Below the pieces are notes generated by a model that saw nothing but the letters and a program-made list of their open reading frames with translations, had not been told where the DNA came from and ran no database searches. Shown one piece after another: positions 42,780 to 50,585 of a stretch of DNA of 64,000 bases (positions are counted from its first letter, which is position 1; every line of letters begins with the position of its first letter). A program made the translations under genes and the position numbers. Origin of the DNA: JBEKCP01 sp049509515 (GTDB lineage: Bacteria > Planctomycetota > Planctomycetia > Pirellulales > Thermoguttaceae); contig JBEKZV010000030.1 of assembly GCA_049509515.1 (NCBI GenBank), positions 1-64,000 on the forward strand, read 5' to 3'.

Positions 42780-43972
42780 CGTTGGATGACCACGCGCGAG
42801 CCCAGCGATAAGATGCCGAAGACGTCCTCCAGGTCCCGGGAGCCCAGTGCCACGGGCGCGTTGTTTCTGTCGCCGATGGCGGCCGGGCCGCCTAGGGAGA
42901 TCAAGAACGTGCCAACCTGCCCCGCGACGGGGTCGCCGAGGCGGGGGCGAACATCTTTCTTATCCCGGACCATGTATGTGCCCGGCGCGATCGCGTCGGG
43001 GCCCGCCACGTCGATGGGGAACCGTCCGGCGTAGCGCCCCTGGACCATCAACGTCAACTCGCGGCGGCCGAGGTCCACCAGGGCACTGAAGGGGCCGCGG
43101 ATGACCTTCAGCTCGCGGCCCGGCGCCAGGTTTCGCGGGTCGCGAATCCCGTTGATTTTGGCCAGCAACTCCGGCGGGACGTTGTACCGTCGGGCAATCT
43201 GCTCCAGCGTATCGCCCGGCTGCACGCGATACGGCTGTTCCAACAGGGACTGCCGCGAGTAGATCACGGTGGCCGCCATCTGGTCCAGGAGCCGCATGAC
43301 CTGCCGGGCCTGCTCCGGCGAGATCTGCGGATCGCCGTAGACCGAGCTCAGCAAGAGGTGCGCGTCGGCCACCTGCCCGGCGCTGAGCTTCGACTCGACG
43401 GTCCTCATCACCGCATCCAGTTTGCCGAGGGGAACGGCGTCCCGGGCCGATGCGGCCGCATCCCCGGGCGGCGGGGGCACAGAACCGTCGCGCCCCATCG
43501 CGTCGGACCGCATGTCAAAGCTGCCCCGTTGCCGGGGCAGCGCGTCGCCGCCGGGGGGAGACGGCGGCAGAGGCACCGGCGGAGGGGCCGTCCCGGCCGC
43601 ATCCATCGCCACGGACGCGGCCGTGCTGGCCGTGGCAACGCTCCCCGGCCCCATTGTCGCGGGAGATGGAAACAGCGACATCCCGCCCGCCGCGGGGGGC
43701 GACGGAGGGCCCGCCGCAGGCGGTGGCGGAAACGCACTGGCCAGGCCGGGACCAGGCGACGTGTGGCTCGTACCGGCAAACGCACTGCCCAGCGGCGTAT
43801 TGCTGACCGGCCCGGCCGGCGTCGCGGCCTTCGGTGGCGCCGACTTGTCCGAGTCGCCCTGAAACACGTTCGCCGGGACGGAGCTATCCGATCTGCCATT
43901 CAGCGAAACATAGACCCCACACGCCGCCGCGGCCAGAACGCCGAGAAAGAACAAGCTCTTGAGCGAGTTCAT
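42776..43972 (-). CDS. LysM protein with degenerate L,D-transpeptidase (YkuD) domain
   Basis: This 398-residue exported protein has an N-terminal helix SLFFLGVLAAAACGVYVSL as anchor or signal and a Pro/Ala-rich spacer to about residue 170. A helical stretch is followed by a LysM (YRVQPGDTLEQIARRYNV, then LAKINGIRDPRNLAPGRELK). The C-terminal YkuD-like domain (SALVDLGRRELTLMVQGRYA, GTYMVRDKKD) lacks the catalytic HxGT and S(x)GC motifs: they are replaced by ISLGGPAAIGDR and APVALGSRDLED. It should bind peptidoglycan but not cross-link it. AAGGAGG with 7-nt spacing marks the start. It overlaps the OstA-like gene by 4 nt (GTGA), forming an operon. Confidence 0.85.
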   Translation of the reverse strand: MNSLKSLFFLGVLAAAACGVYVSLNGRSDSSVPANVFQGDSDKSAPPKAATPAGPVSNTPLGSAFAGTSHTSPGPGLASAFPPPPAAGPPSPPAAGGMSLFPSPATMGPGSVATASTAASVAMDAAGTAPPPVPLPPSPPGGDALPRQRGSFDMRSDAMGRDGSVPPPPGDAAASARDAVPLGKLDAVMRTVESKLSAGQVADAHLLLSSVYGDPQISPEQARQVMRLLDQMAATVIYSRQSLLEQPYRVQPGDTLEQIARRYNVPPELLAKINGIRDPRNLAPGRELKVIRGPFSALVDLGRRELTLMVQGRYAGRFPIDVAGPDAIAPGTYMVRDKKDVRPRLGDPVAGQVGTFLISLGGPAAIGDRNNAPVALGSRDLEDVFGILSLGSRVVIQR

Positions 43973-44461
43973 GACCGTCCTCCTTGACGAATCATGCCGG
44001 GAATAGACGCGCCGAGAAAAAGGGGACCGTCCCCATTCGTACGACTCCCGCAATGCCGGGCCCGCCTTCGGGCCGTTCCGGCAAATGGGGGCTGTCCCCT
44101 TTTTCTTTTCCTATCTGGGCCGAGACCGTCTGGACCAAGCCTCCGGGCGGCCATCATACGGATATTTCAGAAACGACGCTAGAGCAGTGGGTGGGAACGC
44201 GCCGCCGGACCGCCGCGGCGAGGCCACCCGGGTGCGCCACATAGTTTGCGGTGAGAAAGTCGCATTCCTTCCAATCGGTGGAGAATTGAAAGGCGGACCG
44301 CGGTTTGAGGCAAGTCGGGGTGGATGGGTTGGCAAACAAGCCAGGCGGAATTCGGAAACTTCGGGAATATCCGGAAGTTAGGAAGTTGGGGGCGATGCCC
44401 TCCGATTGCCGCAGGATCGTCCTGATCACTCCAAAGCAGAATGCCCCGGAATTGCCGGAAT
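43973..44461. other. Intergenic gap with a GGGGAC palindrome
   Basis: The left end is the promoter region of the LysM gene. The palindrome at 44015–44105 follows. From 44106 to 44461 I see only moderately GC-rich DNA with short direct words (CGGAATTC, GGAAGTTAGGAAGTTGGG) and no supported gene. Confidence 0.5.
44015..44105. repeat. AAAGGGGAC...GTCCCCTTT inverted repeat
   Basis: GAAAAAGGGGACCGTCCCCA on the left mirrors GGGGGCTGTCCCCTTTTTC on the right; the centre holds a second dyad, GGCCCGCCTTCGGGCC. It is a member of the same family as 38733–38809. Confidence 0.85.
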
Positions 44462-45316
44462 TCACTTTGGCGGCGGGCTTTGCGGTGTTGGGCCGGCGGC
44501 GCGGGAGGGGAGCAGCGGAAACGCCGCCTTGGTGTAGTCGACGATAATATGGGCGAAGTAGCTTTGCGTCGTGGCGTCGGGGTGATTTCCATGGGCAGAG
44601 GTTTGACCAAACCTGATCGAGCCGTAGACTTCCGCCCCGGCCGTTGAGCGAGACACCATGGTACTGCCCACCTGGGCAAAGCCATGGGCAGGATCGAAAA
44701 CCGCCCCGGAAACTGTGCCCGCATCGCCGTCGAAGTGCAAACAGACCCAGTACGGCTTTCCGACAGCAACCTTGATGTGGGTGGGGCTGTAAGTGGTCTT
44801 GCTTCCCGCGCTGGCGCTGTGACAGCGGAGATACGGACCTCCCTTGTCTTCGGTTTCCACCTGCAGAACGCCCCAAGTCCCCCGGGTGACCTCAAGGAAG
44901 TTGATGCTGTCGAATTGCACCCAAGGTATAGTCACACCCGTGGCATAGTAACAAGCGACCGTGATCTTGGAATGGCGGCCGGGGAGACTGCACTTGACGT
45001 AATTCAGTTGATTATTGTCATTGAACATCCAGGAGCGGGTGCCGCCCGTGCCGGCGTAGGTTACCCCGCCCACGACGACGGGGCCCGGCAAGTTGCTCGC
45101 GTTCCTGGTCGAGACCCACATCCGGCCGTTGATGCTCCAGGCCGATCCGCCGCCGTGGCTGGAAGCGTCCATAATGGCCGGCGTGAGCAGGTCGCCGCCG
45201 TTGCCGCTTTCCATGTCCTGAAAGATGTCCACGGGAGTGGCCGCGGGACTCGTCGAGCCAAACGCCGACCAGAGGACGACCAGGCTCCCGAAGCCCGCGA
45301 GCAAGCTCTTCATCAT
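44462..45316 (-). CDS. Secreted LamG/concanavalin-like protein
   Basis: This 284-residue exported protein has a signal peptide SLLAGFGSLVVLWSAFGSTSPA. The mature part is beta-sandwich-like: FQDMESGNGGDLLTPAIMDA, then SWMFNDNNQLNYVKCSLPGR, GKPYWVCLHFDGDAGTVSGA and FGQTSAHGNHPDATTQSYFA, a pattern of LamG-like carbohydrate-binding proteins. It is not fused to an enzyme. Two adjacent ATGs (45316 and 45313) are possible; no Shine-Dalgarno site is seen. It follows the CBM9 protein by 49 nt in the same direction, so they may be one unit. Confidence 0.65.
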   Translation of the reverse strand: MMKSLLAGFGSLVVLWSAFGSTSPAATPVDIFQDMESGNGGDLLTPAIMDASSHGGGSAWSINGRMWVSTRNASNLPGPVVVGGVTYAGTGGTRSWMFNDNNQLNYVKCSLPGRHSKITVACYYATGVTIPWVQFDSINFLEVTRGTWGVLQVETEDKGGPYLRCHSASAGSKTTYSPTHIKVAVGKPYWVCLHFDGDAGTVSGAVFDPAHGFAQVGSTMVSRSTAGAEVYGSIRFGQTSAHGNHPDATTQSYFAHIIVDYTKAAFPLLPSRAAGPTPQSPPPK

Positions 45317-45365
45317 GGACAACGGATTCAGCGGTTTGCTTCTTTGCACGGCAGTCTCCCGGCGA

Positions 45366-46856
45366 TCACGGCTCGAACACGAGCGTGCCGAACTTGCGGA
45401 ATTCGTGGAAGGTGGCGCCAACACGTGCCCAATCCCATTGCGTGGTCTTTCCGTCGTCGTAGTCGATGCGGTAGAAGTTGGCCCGCCAGCGGGTGCCGGG
45501 CTTGGGCGGCACGTTGCCCAAGGGCGCCAACAGCTCGAAGGGCACGAACACCTCGGCCTTCCAGCCGCTGATCTTGGCCCCCGCTTGCTTCGGGCCGCCG
45601 ACCACGCTGGTGGCCTTGCGGGTTTTCCGCGGACCTTCGTAATGCCAGGGCCGCCAGCCGAGGAACTTTCCGTCGAAGTTGGGGATCAGGATCGGCAGCT
45701 CGAAACCCAGCGGAGAGATCTCGTACTCGAAATAGACGGGCTGCCGCTCGTCGGTCCAGAGAAAGAACTCGAAGACGTCCTCGTTCCAGAGATCGAGGAA
45801 GTCTTCCTTCATGGTCGCGGTGATGACGCCGTCGGCGGCGTCCATGAGCACGTAGAGGCCGGTGGCCGAATAGAGCGTCTTGACGCGGGTCGGATAGGCG
45901 TGGCCGCCGGCGGTGCGCAGCGCGAGCGGCTCCCAGCGAGCCTTCTGCCACTGCGGCGCATCGCCTCGGCCGGTCACGTCGAAATTATCGGTCCGCGGCA
46001 CGGGCAGGACCTTCTCCGGCGGCTTCGTTCCGGGCGTTTCTCCCGCGGGCCCGGCTGACAGGGCCTCGGTTGCCTTCGGCTCAGTCGTCCCGGAATTGTC
46101 GTCGACTTCCGGCTTCGTCCGGGTGAGCGTGATGACCTCCTCACCAGGAAGCGTGATTGTCCAGACATCACTCTCCAGCCGATAGGTGCCATGCCGTTCG
46201 GGAAAATAGTCGTCGTTGAAGGCCGCGTACTTGAAAGTCTTCGGTGAGCGGGTGGGGTCAAGGGACAAGATTCCCCAGAATCCACCCGACCGCGATTCGT
46301 CGTCGACAACACGTCCCTGGACTGTGATTTTCTTGCGCGTCAGTTCCTGTACGGGCTTTCCGTTGATGGTTTCCGCCTGCGCCCTCCATGTGCCCTGGAG
46401 TCGTCGTCGGTCTTCGATGACCCGCTTGTTGAAGTCCCTATATTTCGGGTCCAGGCTGGCCAACAGCGCCTCCGCCTCCGTGAGGTGGTAGGCGACCCTT
46501 GCAATGTCAAAGCGCCACTTGACCCGCGCCTCCCCAAGCCCTTGTAGTCGGGCCAAGTGGGAGCGAACGGCCTGACGGTCTTCCTCTGGCGTCTTGCTGG
46601 CCACCCGCTCCGCCTCCATCCACTTTTGGGACCAGATGCAGAGATCGTCCGCGGTTTGAAATCCAATCCTGAACGCCCCCGAGACCGCCTCGTACGTTCG
46701 CCGGGCGGCGTCACGCAGCTCCTCAGCCTCCAGGGGTGTCGGCTTGCCGCCGGGCGGCTTCGTTTCGCGCGCGTCTCTCGCCGGCTCCGCCGGCAGGGCC
46801 GCAACCGCCCCGGCGAACACAACCAGCGACGCACTCAGCCACAGATAACGACTCAT
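45366..46856 (-). CDS. Secreted TIGR03067-type/CBM9 fusion protein
   Basis: This 496-residue exported protein has a signal peptide WLSASLVVFAGAVAALPAEP. Residues about 45–145 are a helical region. About 150–250 match the planctomycete TIGR03067-type lipocalin-like domain (LQGTWRAQAETINGKPVQEL, ILSLDPTRSPKTFKYAAF). From about 285 to the end is a CBM9-like domain (PQWQKARWEPL, TLYSATGLYVLMDAADGVIT, WNEDVFEFFLW, FRKFGTLVFEP), which binds carbohydrate in xylanases. GAGGAG 9 nt upstream fixes the ATG, which overlaps the rarA stop (ATGA). The pairing with rarA is probably only compact packing. Confidence 0.8.
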   Translation of the reverse strand: MSRYLWLSASLVVFAGAVAALPAEPARDARETKPPGGKPTPLEAEELRDAARRTYEAVSGAFRIGFQTADDLCIWSQKWMEAERVASKTPEEDRQAVRSHLARLQGLGEARVKWRFDIARVAYHLTEAEALLASLDPKYRDFNKRVIEDRRRLQGTWRAQAETINGKPVQELTRKKITVQGRVVDDESRSGGFWGILSLDPTRSPKTFKYAAFNDDYFPERHGTYRLESDVWTITLPGEEVITLTRTKPEVDDNSGTTEPKATEALSAGPAGETPGTKPPEKVLPVPRTDNFDVTGRGDAPQWQKARWEPLALRTAGGHAYPTRVKTLYSATGLYVLMDAADGVITATMKEDFLDLWNEDVFEFFLWTDERQPVYFEYEISPLGFELPILIPNFDGKFLGWRPWHYEGPRKTRKATSVVGGPKQAGAKISGWKAEVFVPFELLAPLGNVPPKPGTRWRANFYRIDYDDGKTTQWDWARVGATFHEFRKFGTLVFEP

Positions 46857-48223
46857 GGCGACGTCTCCTCGGTACGGGTTTCATCCATCCTCCTTGATCC
46901 TTCCTCCTTAGCCTTCCCCCGCAGCCGCGCGCGGATGGCCGAGAGCCGCTGGGCCAGCTCGCGCTCGAAACCGCGGTCCACCGGGCGGTAATACTCCCGC
47001 TGGACGCCCAGGTAGCCCTGGGCAGCGACGGCGTCGGGCTGGTCGTGGGCGTACTGGTAGCCCTCGCCGTGGCCCAGCCGCTTGGCCCCCGCGTAGCCGG
47101 TGCCGCGGAGGTGGACCGGCACGGGCAGGAGCTGGCCTTCGCGGACGTCGCGGCGGGCCTCGCCGATCCCCACCGTGGCGGCGTTGGACTTGGGCGCGCA
47201 GGCCAGGTAGGTGACGGCCTGCGCCAGCGTCAGTTGGCATTCCGGCAGCCCGACCAGCTCGCAGCCGTGGGCGGCGGCCACCGCCAGCGGCAGGGCGGCC
47301 GGATCGGCGTTGCCCACGTCCTCGCTGGCCAGGATCACCAGCCGCCGGGCGAGGAAGCGGACGTCCTCGCCCCCTTCGAGCATCCGCGCCAGCCAGTAGA
47401 GGGCCGCATCCGGGTCGCTGCCGCGAACGCTCTTGATCAGCGCGCTGATCGCGTCGTAATGGGCGTCGCCCAGGCGGTCGTACTGCACCGCCTTCCGCTG
47501 GACCGACTCTTCGGCCAGTTGCCGGGTGAACTCGACCGGCGGGGAGGGGCTGGAGAGCACGCCGACCTCCAGGGTGGAAAGGGCCCGGCGAGCGTCGCCG
47601 TCGCTGGTCTCGACCAGCAGCTTGAGGGCATCGGTATGCAAGCGGACCTGGTAGCGGCCCAGGCCGCGCTCGGGATCGGCCGCCGCGCGGCGCACGAGCG
47701 TTTCGATGTCTTGGTTCGAGAGCGGCTCGAACTGGAAGATCCGGCTGCGGCTGACCAGGGGACTGTTGATGGTGAAGAAGGGGTTCTCGGTCGTCGCGCC
47801 GACGAGGATCACCGCCCCTTCCTCCACGCCGGGCAGCAGCACGTCCTGTTGGGCCTTGTTGAAGCGGTGGATCTCGTCCACGAACAGCAGCGTCCGCCGC
47901 TCCTCGGCCGAGAGCCGGTCGTCGGCCGCGGCCAGAATCTCCCGCAACTCCTTGACGCCGCTGGCCACGGCGCTGACCTGCTGGAAGTGGCTGCGGCTTT
48001 CCTGGGCCAACAGCCGGGCCAGGGTGGTCTTGCCGCTCCCCGGCGGCCCGTAGAAGATCACCGACCCCAGCCGGTCGGCTGCCAGCAGCCGTCGCAAGAG
48101 CTTGCCGGGGCCCAGGAAATGCTGCTGGCCGACGAACTCGTCCAGACTGCGGGGCCGCATCCTCGCAGCCAGCGGCTGGGCCGCCCGGCGGTTCGCATCC
48201 TCATTGCCTGCGAATAGGGACAT
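46853..48223 (-). CDS. rarA: Replication-associated recombination ATPase RarA (MgsA)
   Basis: This 456-residue AAA+ clamp-loader-like ATPase acts at stalled replication forks. Walker A is YGPPGSGKTT (58–67), Walker B FVDEIHRFNK (114–123) and the arginine-finger region is NSPLVSRSRIFQFEPL. The tetramerisation and C-terminal domains show SDGDARRALSTLEVGV, ISALIKSVRGSDPDAALYWL and VYLPxxLRGxGY-type wording (PVPVHLRGTGYAGAKRLGHG). The start MSLFAGNED is near the repeat at 48224; no other start is good. It overlaps the CBM9 gene by 4 nt. Confidence 0.96.
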   Translation of the reverse strand: MSLFAGNEDANRRAAQPLAARMRPRSLDEFVGQQHFLGPGKLLRRLLAADRLGSVIFYGPPGSGKTTLARLLAQESRSHFQQVSAVASGVKELREILAAADDRLSAEERRTLLFVDEIHRFNKAQQDVLLPGVEEGAVILVGATTENPFFTINSPLVSRSRIFQFEPLSNQDIETLVRRAAADPERGLGRYQVRLHTDALKLLVETSDGDARRALSTLEVGVLSSPSPPVEFTRQLAEESVQRKAVQYDRLGDAHYDAISALIKSVRGSDPDAALYWLARMLEGGEDVRFLARRLVILASEDVGNADPAALPLAVAAAHGCELVGLPECQLTLAQAVTYLACAPKSNAATVGIGEARRDVREGQLLPVPVHLRGTGYAGAKRLGHGEGYQYAHDQPDAVAAQGYLGVQREYYRPVDRGFERELAQRLSAIRARLRGKAKEEGSRRMDETRTEETSP

Positions 48224-48326
48224 CAGTGGGCAGTGGGCGGTGGTCAGTGGGCAGAAAAGCGAGCAGGGTGTCAAAGACCTATAGGACCCATGGGACCCAT
48301 ACGTCCTATATTTCACTGCCCACTGG
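48224..48326. repeat. GTGGGCAGTGGGC inverted repeat with a TATAGGAC dyad
   Basis: CAGTGGGCAGTGGGCGGTGG on the left is mirrored by CACTGCCCACTGG at 48309–48326. Between them lies ACCTATAGGACCCATGGGAC...CGTCCTATA, a second palindrome. The whole gap between rarA and the endonuclease gene is thus repeat. Related words occur at 11819 and near 34960. Confidence 0.75.
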
Positions 48327-48992
48327 TTACTCTTCCAATGGGCCTCCCTCGGGCAAGAGCTCCCGCAGGGGACAGTTGGCACATCGCGGCTGCGCCTTGC
48401 GGCAATAGTCTTTGCCCAGCCGCACCAGCAGGGCATGGAACTCGTTGTACATCGCGGCGTCTTCCGGCAGATTGCCCTGGAAATATTCCTGGATCTGGTC
48501 GTAGTCGGCGTCGAAGCCGATCCAGCCGTGCCGGGCCAGCACGCGATGGGTGTAGGTATCGACGACGAAGACGTTCAGCCCGCCGGCGTAGAGCAGGATC
48601 GAGTCGGCCGTCTCCTTGCCGATGCCGTGGACCGCCAGGAGGTCGTCTCGCAACGTGGCCGGGGGGGTAGCGAACATGGCTTCCAGCGAGCCGCCGTAGC
48701 GCTCCACGAGGAAATGGACCAGGCTGCGGAGCCGCTTGGCCTTGATGCGGAAGTAGCCGGCCGGGCGGATCAGGTCCTGGAGGGTTTCCTCCGGCAGTGC
48801 CGCCAGGGCGTGCGGCTCCAGGAGGCCAGCCTCGCGGAGGTTGCCGATCGCCCGCTCTACGTTCCGCCAACTGGTATTCTGGACCAGCACGGCGCCGACC
48901 ACCACCTCGAAGGGGAACTTGGCCGGCCACCAGTGCTGCGGCCCGAAGGCCGCAAGGAGCCGCCGGTAGACTTCCTGCAAACGGACGCTCAT
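48327..48992 (-). CDS. Endonuclease III-like DNA repair protein
   Basis: This 221-residue HhH-GPD glycosylase removes damaged or mispaired bases. The hairpin-helix motif HGIGKETADSILLYA contains the catalytic Lys126, and Asp145 is in FVVDTYTHRV. The C-terminal iron-sulphur loop has Cys197, Cys204 and Cys207 (CRKAQPRCANCPL), but the fourth cysteine of the usual Cx6Cx2Cx5C motif is replaced by Leu213. The cluster may be incomplete. It is closest to the short 'endonuclease III domain' group rather than Nth proper. The gene stands between two palindromes. Confidence 0.9.
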   Translation of the reverse strand: MSVRLQEVYRRLLAAFGPQHWWPAKFPFEVVVGAVLVQNTSWRNVERAIGNLREAGLLEPHALAALPEETLQDLIRPAGYFRIKAKRLRSLVHFLVERYGGSLEAMFATPPATLRDDLLAVHGIGKETADSILLYAGGLNVFVVDTYTHRVLARHGWIGFDADYDQIQEYFQGNLPEDAAMYNEFHALLVRLGKDYCRKAQPRCANCPLRELLPEGGPLEE

Positions 48993-49041
48993 TCAATTAT
49001 TGTAGTCCGCCCGGCCGAAGAAAGGGACTGGGGAGCGTAAG

Positions 49042-49097
49042 GTATCCGGCACACTCCGTGTGCCGTTGCGGGGCGGCACACGGAGTGTGCCGGATAC
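49042..49097. repeat. 56-bp perfect palindrome, TATCCGGCACACTCC family, copy 1
   Basis: Each arm is 24 bp, beginning GTATCCGGCACACTCCGTGT, with an 8-nt loop TTGCGGGG. Each arm also contains its own dyad (GGCACAC/GTGTGCC). The arms are identical, base for base, to those at 55249–55304; only the loop differs. Flanks GGGAGCGTAA and TTAGCGTCCC extend the symmetry imperfectly. Confidence 0.95.
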
Positions 49098-49162
49098 GTT
49101 AGCGTCCCCCCCACCCGCCACCTTCAGCCTTCGTTTGCCCCCCCCGGACCGAGGAGCGTTTC

Positions 49163-49903
49163 GTGACCGGATCTTTCGTGCCGCAGGGTGCCCTGGCCCA
49201 GTTCGGGGCAAGCTATTGGGTCCAGTCGCGGCGGCCCCTGACGAGCCTGGTTTTTGTAGTACCGCTGTTGGTTTTTTACGAGGCGGGCGTGCTGGTGCTG
49301 CGGCACGACGCCTTCCGCAACGGGGCCGACGTCTGGATGCGCCGTCGTCTGGACCATCTCGGCTTCGGCCAGTACTTCCTCCTGCCGCTACTGACCGTCT
49401 GCCTCCTTTTGGGGTGGCAGCATCTCTCGCGGCAACCGTGGCGATTCTCGATCTCCGTGCTGTACGGGATGGCGGCCGAATGCGGGCTTCTGGCCGCCGG
49501 CCTGTGGCTGGTGCTGTGGCTGGAGGGTCTGGTGGCCAGCTCGTTGGGGATAGGCCTCCGGCCCGGGCTGGGAACCGTCGTCGCCTACCTCGGCGCCGGC
49601 ATCTACGAGGAGTTGCTGTTCCGCTTGATCCTCCTGGCCTTGGCGATCGGCCTGTTGCGGTGGCTGCGGGCCGGGCCGTGGGCGAGCACGCTGGGCGGCA
49701 TCCTGTTGAGCAGCCTCCTGTTCGCCGCCGCCCACCACGTCTACGGCGAGCCGTTCGCCTGGTTCAGTTTCGTGTTCCGCACCCTGGCGGGGGGCTTCTT
49801 TGCGGTGCTGTTCCTGTACCGCGGATTCGGCATCGCCGCGGGGACGCACGCCGGCTACGACGTGCTGATTGCGCTGGGCGCGGCCGCCGCCGGCGGGTGC
49901 TAG
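49163..49903 (+). CDS. CPBP-family intramembrane protease
   Basis: This 246-residue membrane protein has about six to seven helices and the glutamic-type CPBP signature: EELLFR with Glu149/Glu150 and Arg154 (GIYEELLFRLILL), His191/His192 in LFAAAHHVYGEP, and His229 with Asp233 in GTHAGYDVL. It would cleave transmembrane or prenylated substrates; bacterial members often protect against bacteriocins or act in stress. The start is a GTG at 49163 with GAGGAG 7 nt upstream. It follows the palindrome at 49042 and precedes the DUF2617 gene on the same strand, which has its own promoter. Confidence 0.93.
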   Translation: MTGSFVPQGALAQFGASYWVQSRRPLTSLVFVVPLLVFYEAGVLVLRHDAFRNGADVWMRRRLDHLGFGQYFLLPLLTVCLLLGWQHLSRQPWRFSISVLYGMAAECGLLAAGLWLVLWLEGLVASSLGIGLRPGLGTVVAYLGAGIYEELLFRLILLALAIGLLRWLRAGPWASTLGGILLSSLLFAAAHHVYGEPFAWFSFVFRTLAGGFFAVLFLYRGFGIAAGTHAGYDVLIALGAAAAGGC

Positions 49904-49947
49904 CATCCCGGCGGCCGATCCGCCCTCCGCCTTTGAAAAACGCGCCT

Positions 49948-49975
49948 TGGTCGTTTTTGCGGTGGGGATTATAAT
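49948..49975 (+). promoter_or_regulatory. Probable promoter of the DUF2617 gene
   Basis: TTGGTC (49948–49953), a 16-bp spacer and a perfect TATAAT (49970–49975) lie about 70 bp before the GTG start at 50046. The -35 is weak. Confidence 0.5.
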
Positions 49976-50045
49976 TCAGGCGTGTGGTGCCGACCGATGC
50001 GTTGCGACTCCCCAGGATGTTGTAACCGAGAAAGGAACCGCCGCC

Positions 50046-50585
50046 GTGCTCACCGTTCGACCGCGGGTTGCCGAGTTGGTATTTCAGCTTTACGGGCGGG
50101 CGCTGCACCCGGAATTGTTCGAGGTCTGCCAGACCCGCTCCGTGCGGCGCGGCGACTATGAGGCCAAGATCGACATCACCAGCGCCGGTCACGTGGTCAC
50201 CTGGCGTTACGGCGGCCTGACGCTGACCGAGGTGGCCGCGTCGGCCCACCACCCGCTGCCCGAGAAGCGGCGGCTGTTGCGGTATTCGCTCCGCGGGCAG
50301 CGGAGCGATTCGGTCGAGTGCCGCGGCAAGGTCCGCTACGAGATGAGCTTCCAGCTCGAGCCGGTGGACCCGGAGGTCTTCTGGACCTTCCAGCACGAGC
50401 TGGCCCAGGACGGCGTCCGCCAGGGGATGCTCCACAAGTTCAACGCCAGCGGGCGGATGGCACTGGGGGCGATGAGCTACATCCACATCGAGACGCGGGC
50501 CCGCAAGCTGCTCGTCCAGGCCTTCCACACGTTCCCGGACGACTACGCCATCGTCAAGAGCCAGTCGATCTTCCGGCTGCCGTGA
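50046..50585 (+). CDS. DUF2617 family protein
   Basis: This 179-residue protein starts at a GTG, LTVRPRVAELVFQLYGRALH, the usual opening of DUF2617. It also shows ALHPELFEVCQTR, GGLTLTEVAAS, PEKRRLLRYSLRGQRSD and the C-terminal FHTFPDDYAIVKSQSIF. The function is unknown; the family is widespread in planctomycetes and actinobacteria. A longer upstream frame runs from the CPBP gene end but lacks sense before residue 60. AAAGGA 10 nt upstream supports the start. It overlaps the convergent hydrolase gene by 32 nt. Confidence 0.85.
   Translation: MLTVRPRVAELVFQLYGRALHPELFEVCQTRSVRRGDYEAKIDITSAGHVVTWRYGGLTLTEVAASAHHPLPEKRRLLRYSLRGQRSDSVECRGKVRYEMSFQLEPVDPEVFWTFQHELAQDGVRQGMLHKFNASGRMALGAMSYIHIETRARKLLVQAFHTFPDDYAIVKSQSIFRLP

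Noticed and set aside
39444..43034. A 1196-codon plus-strand frame opposite the OstA-like and LysM genes
   Set aside because: It is antisense to motif-bearing genes, of biased composition, with no start site or motif.
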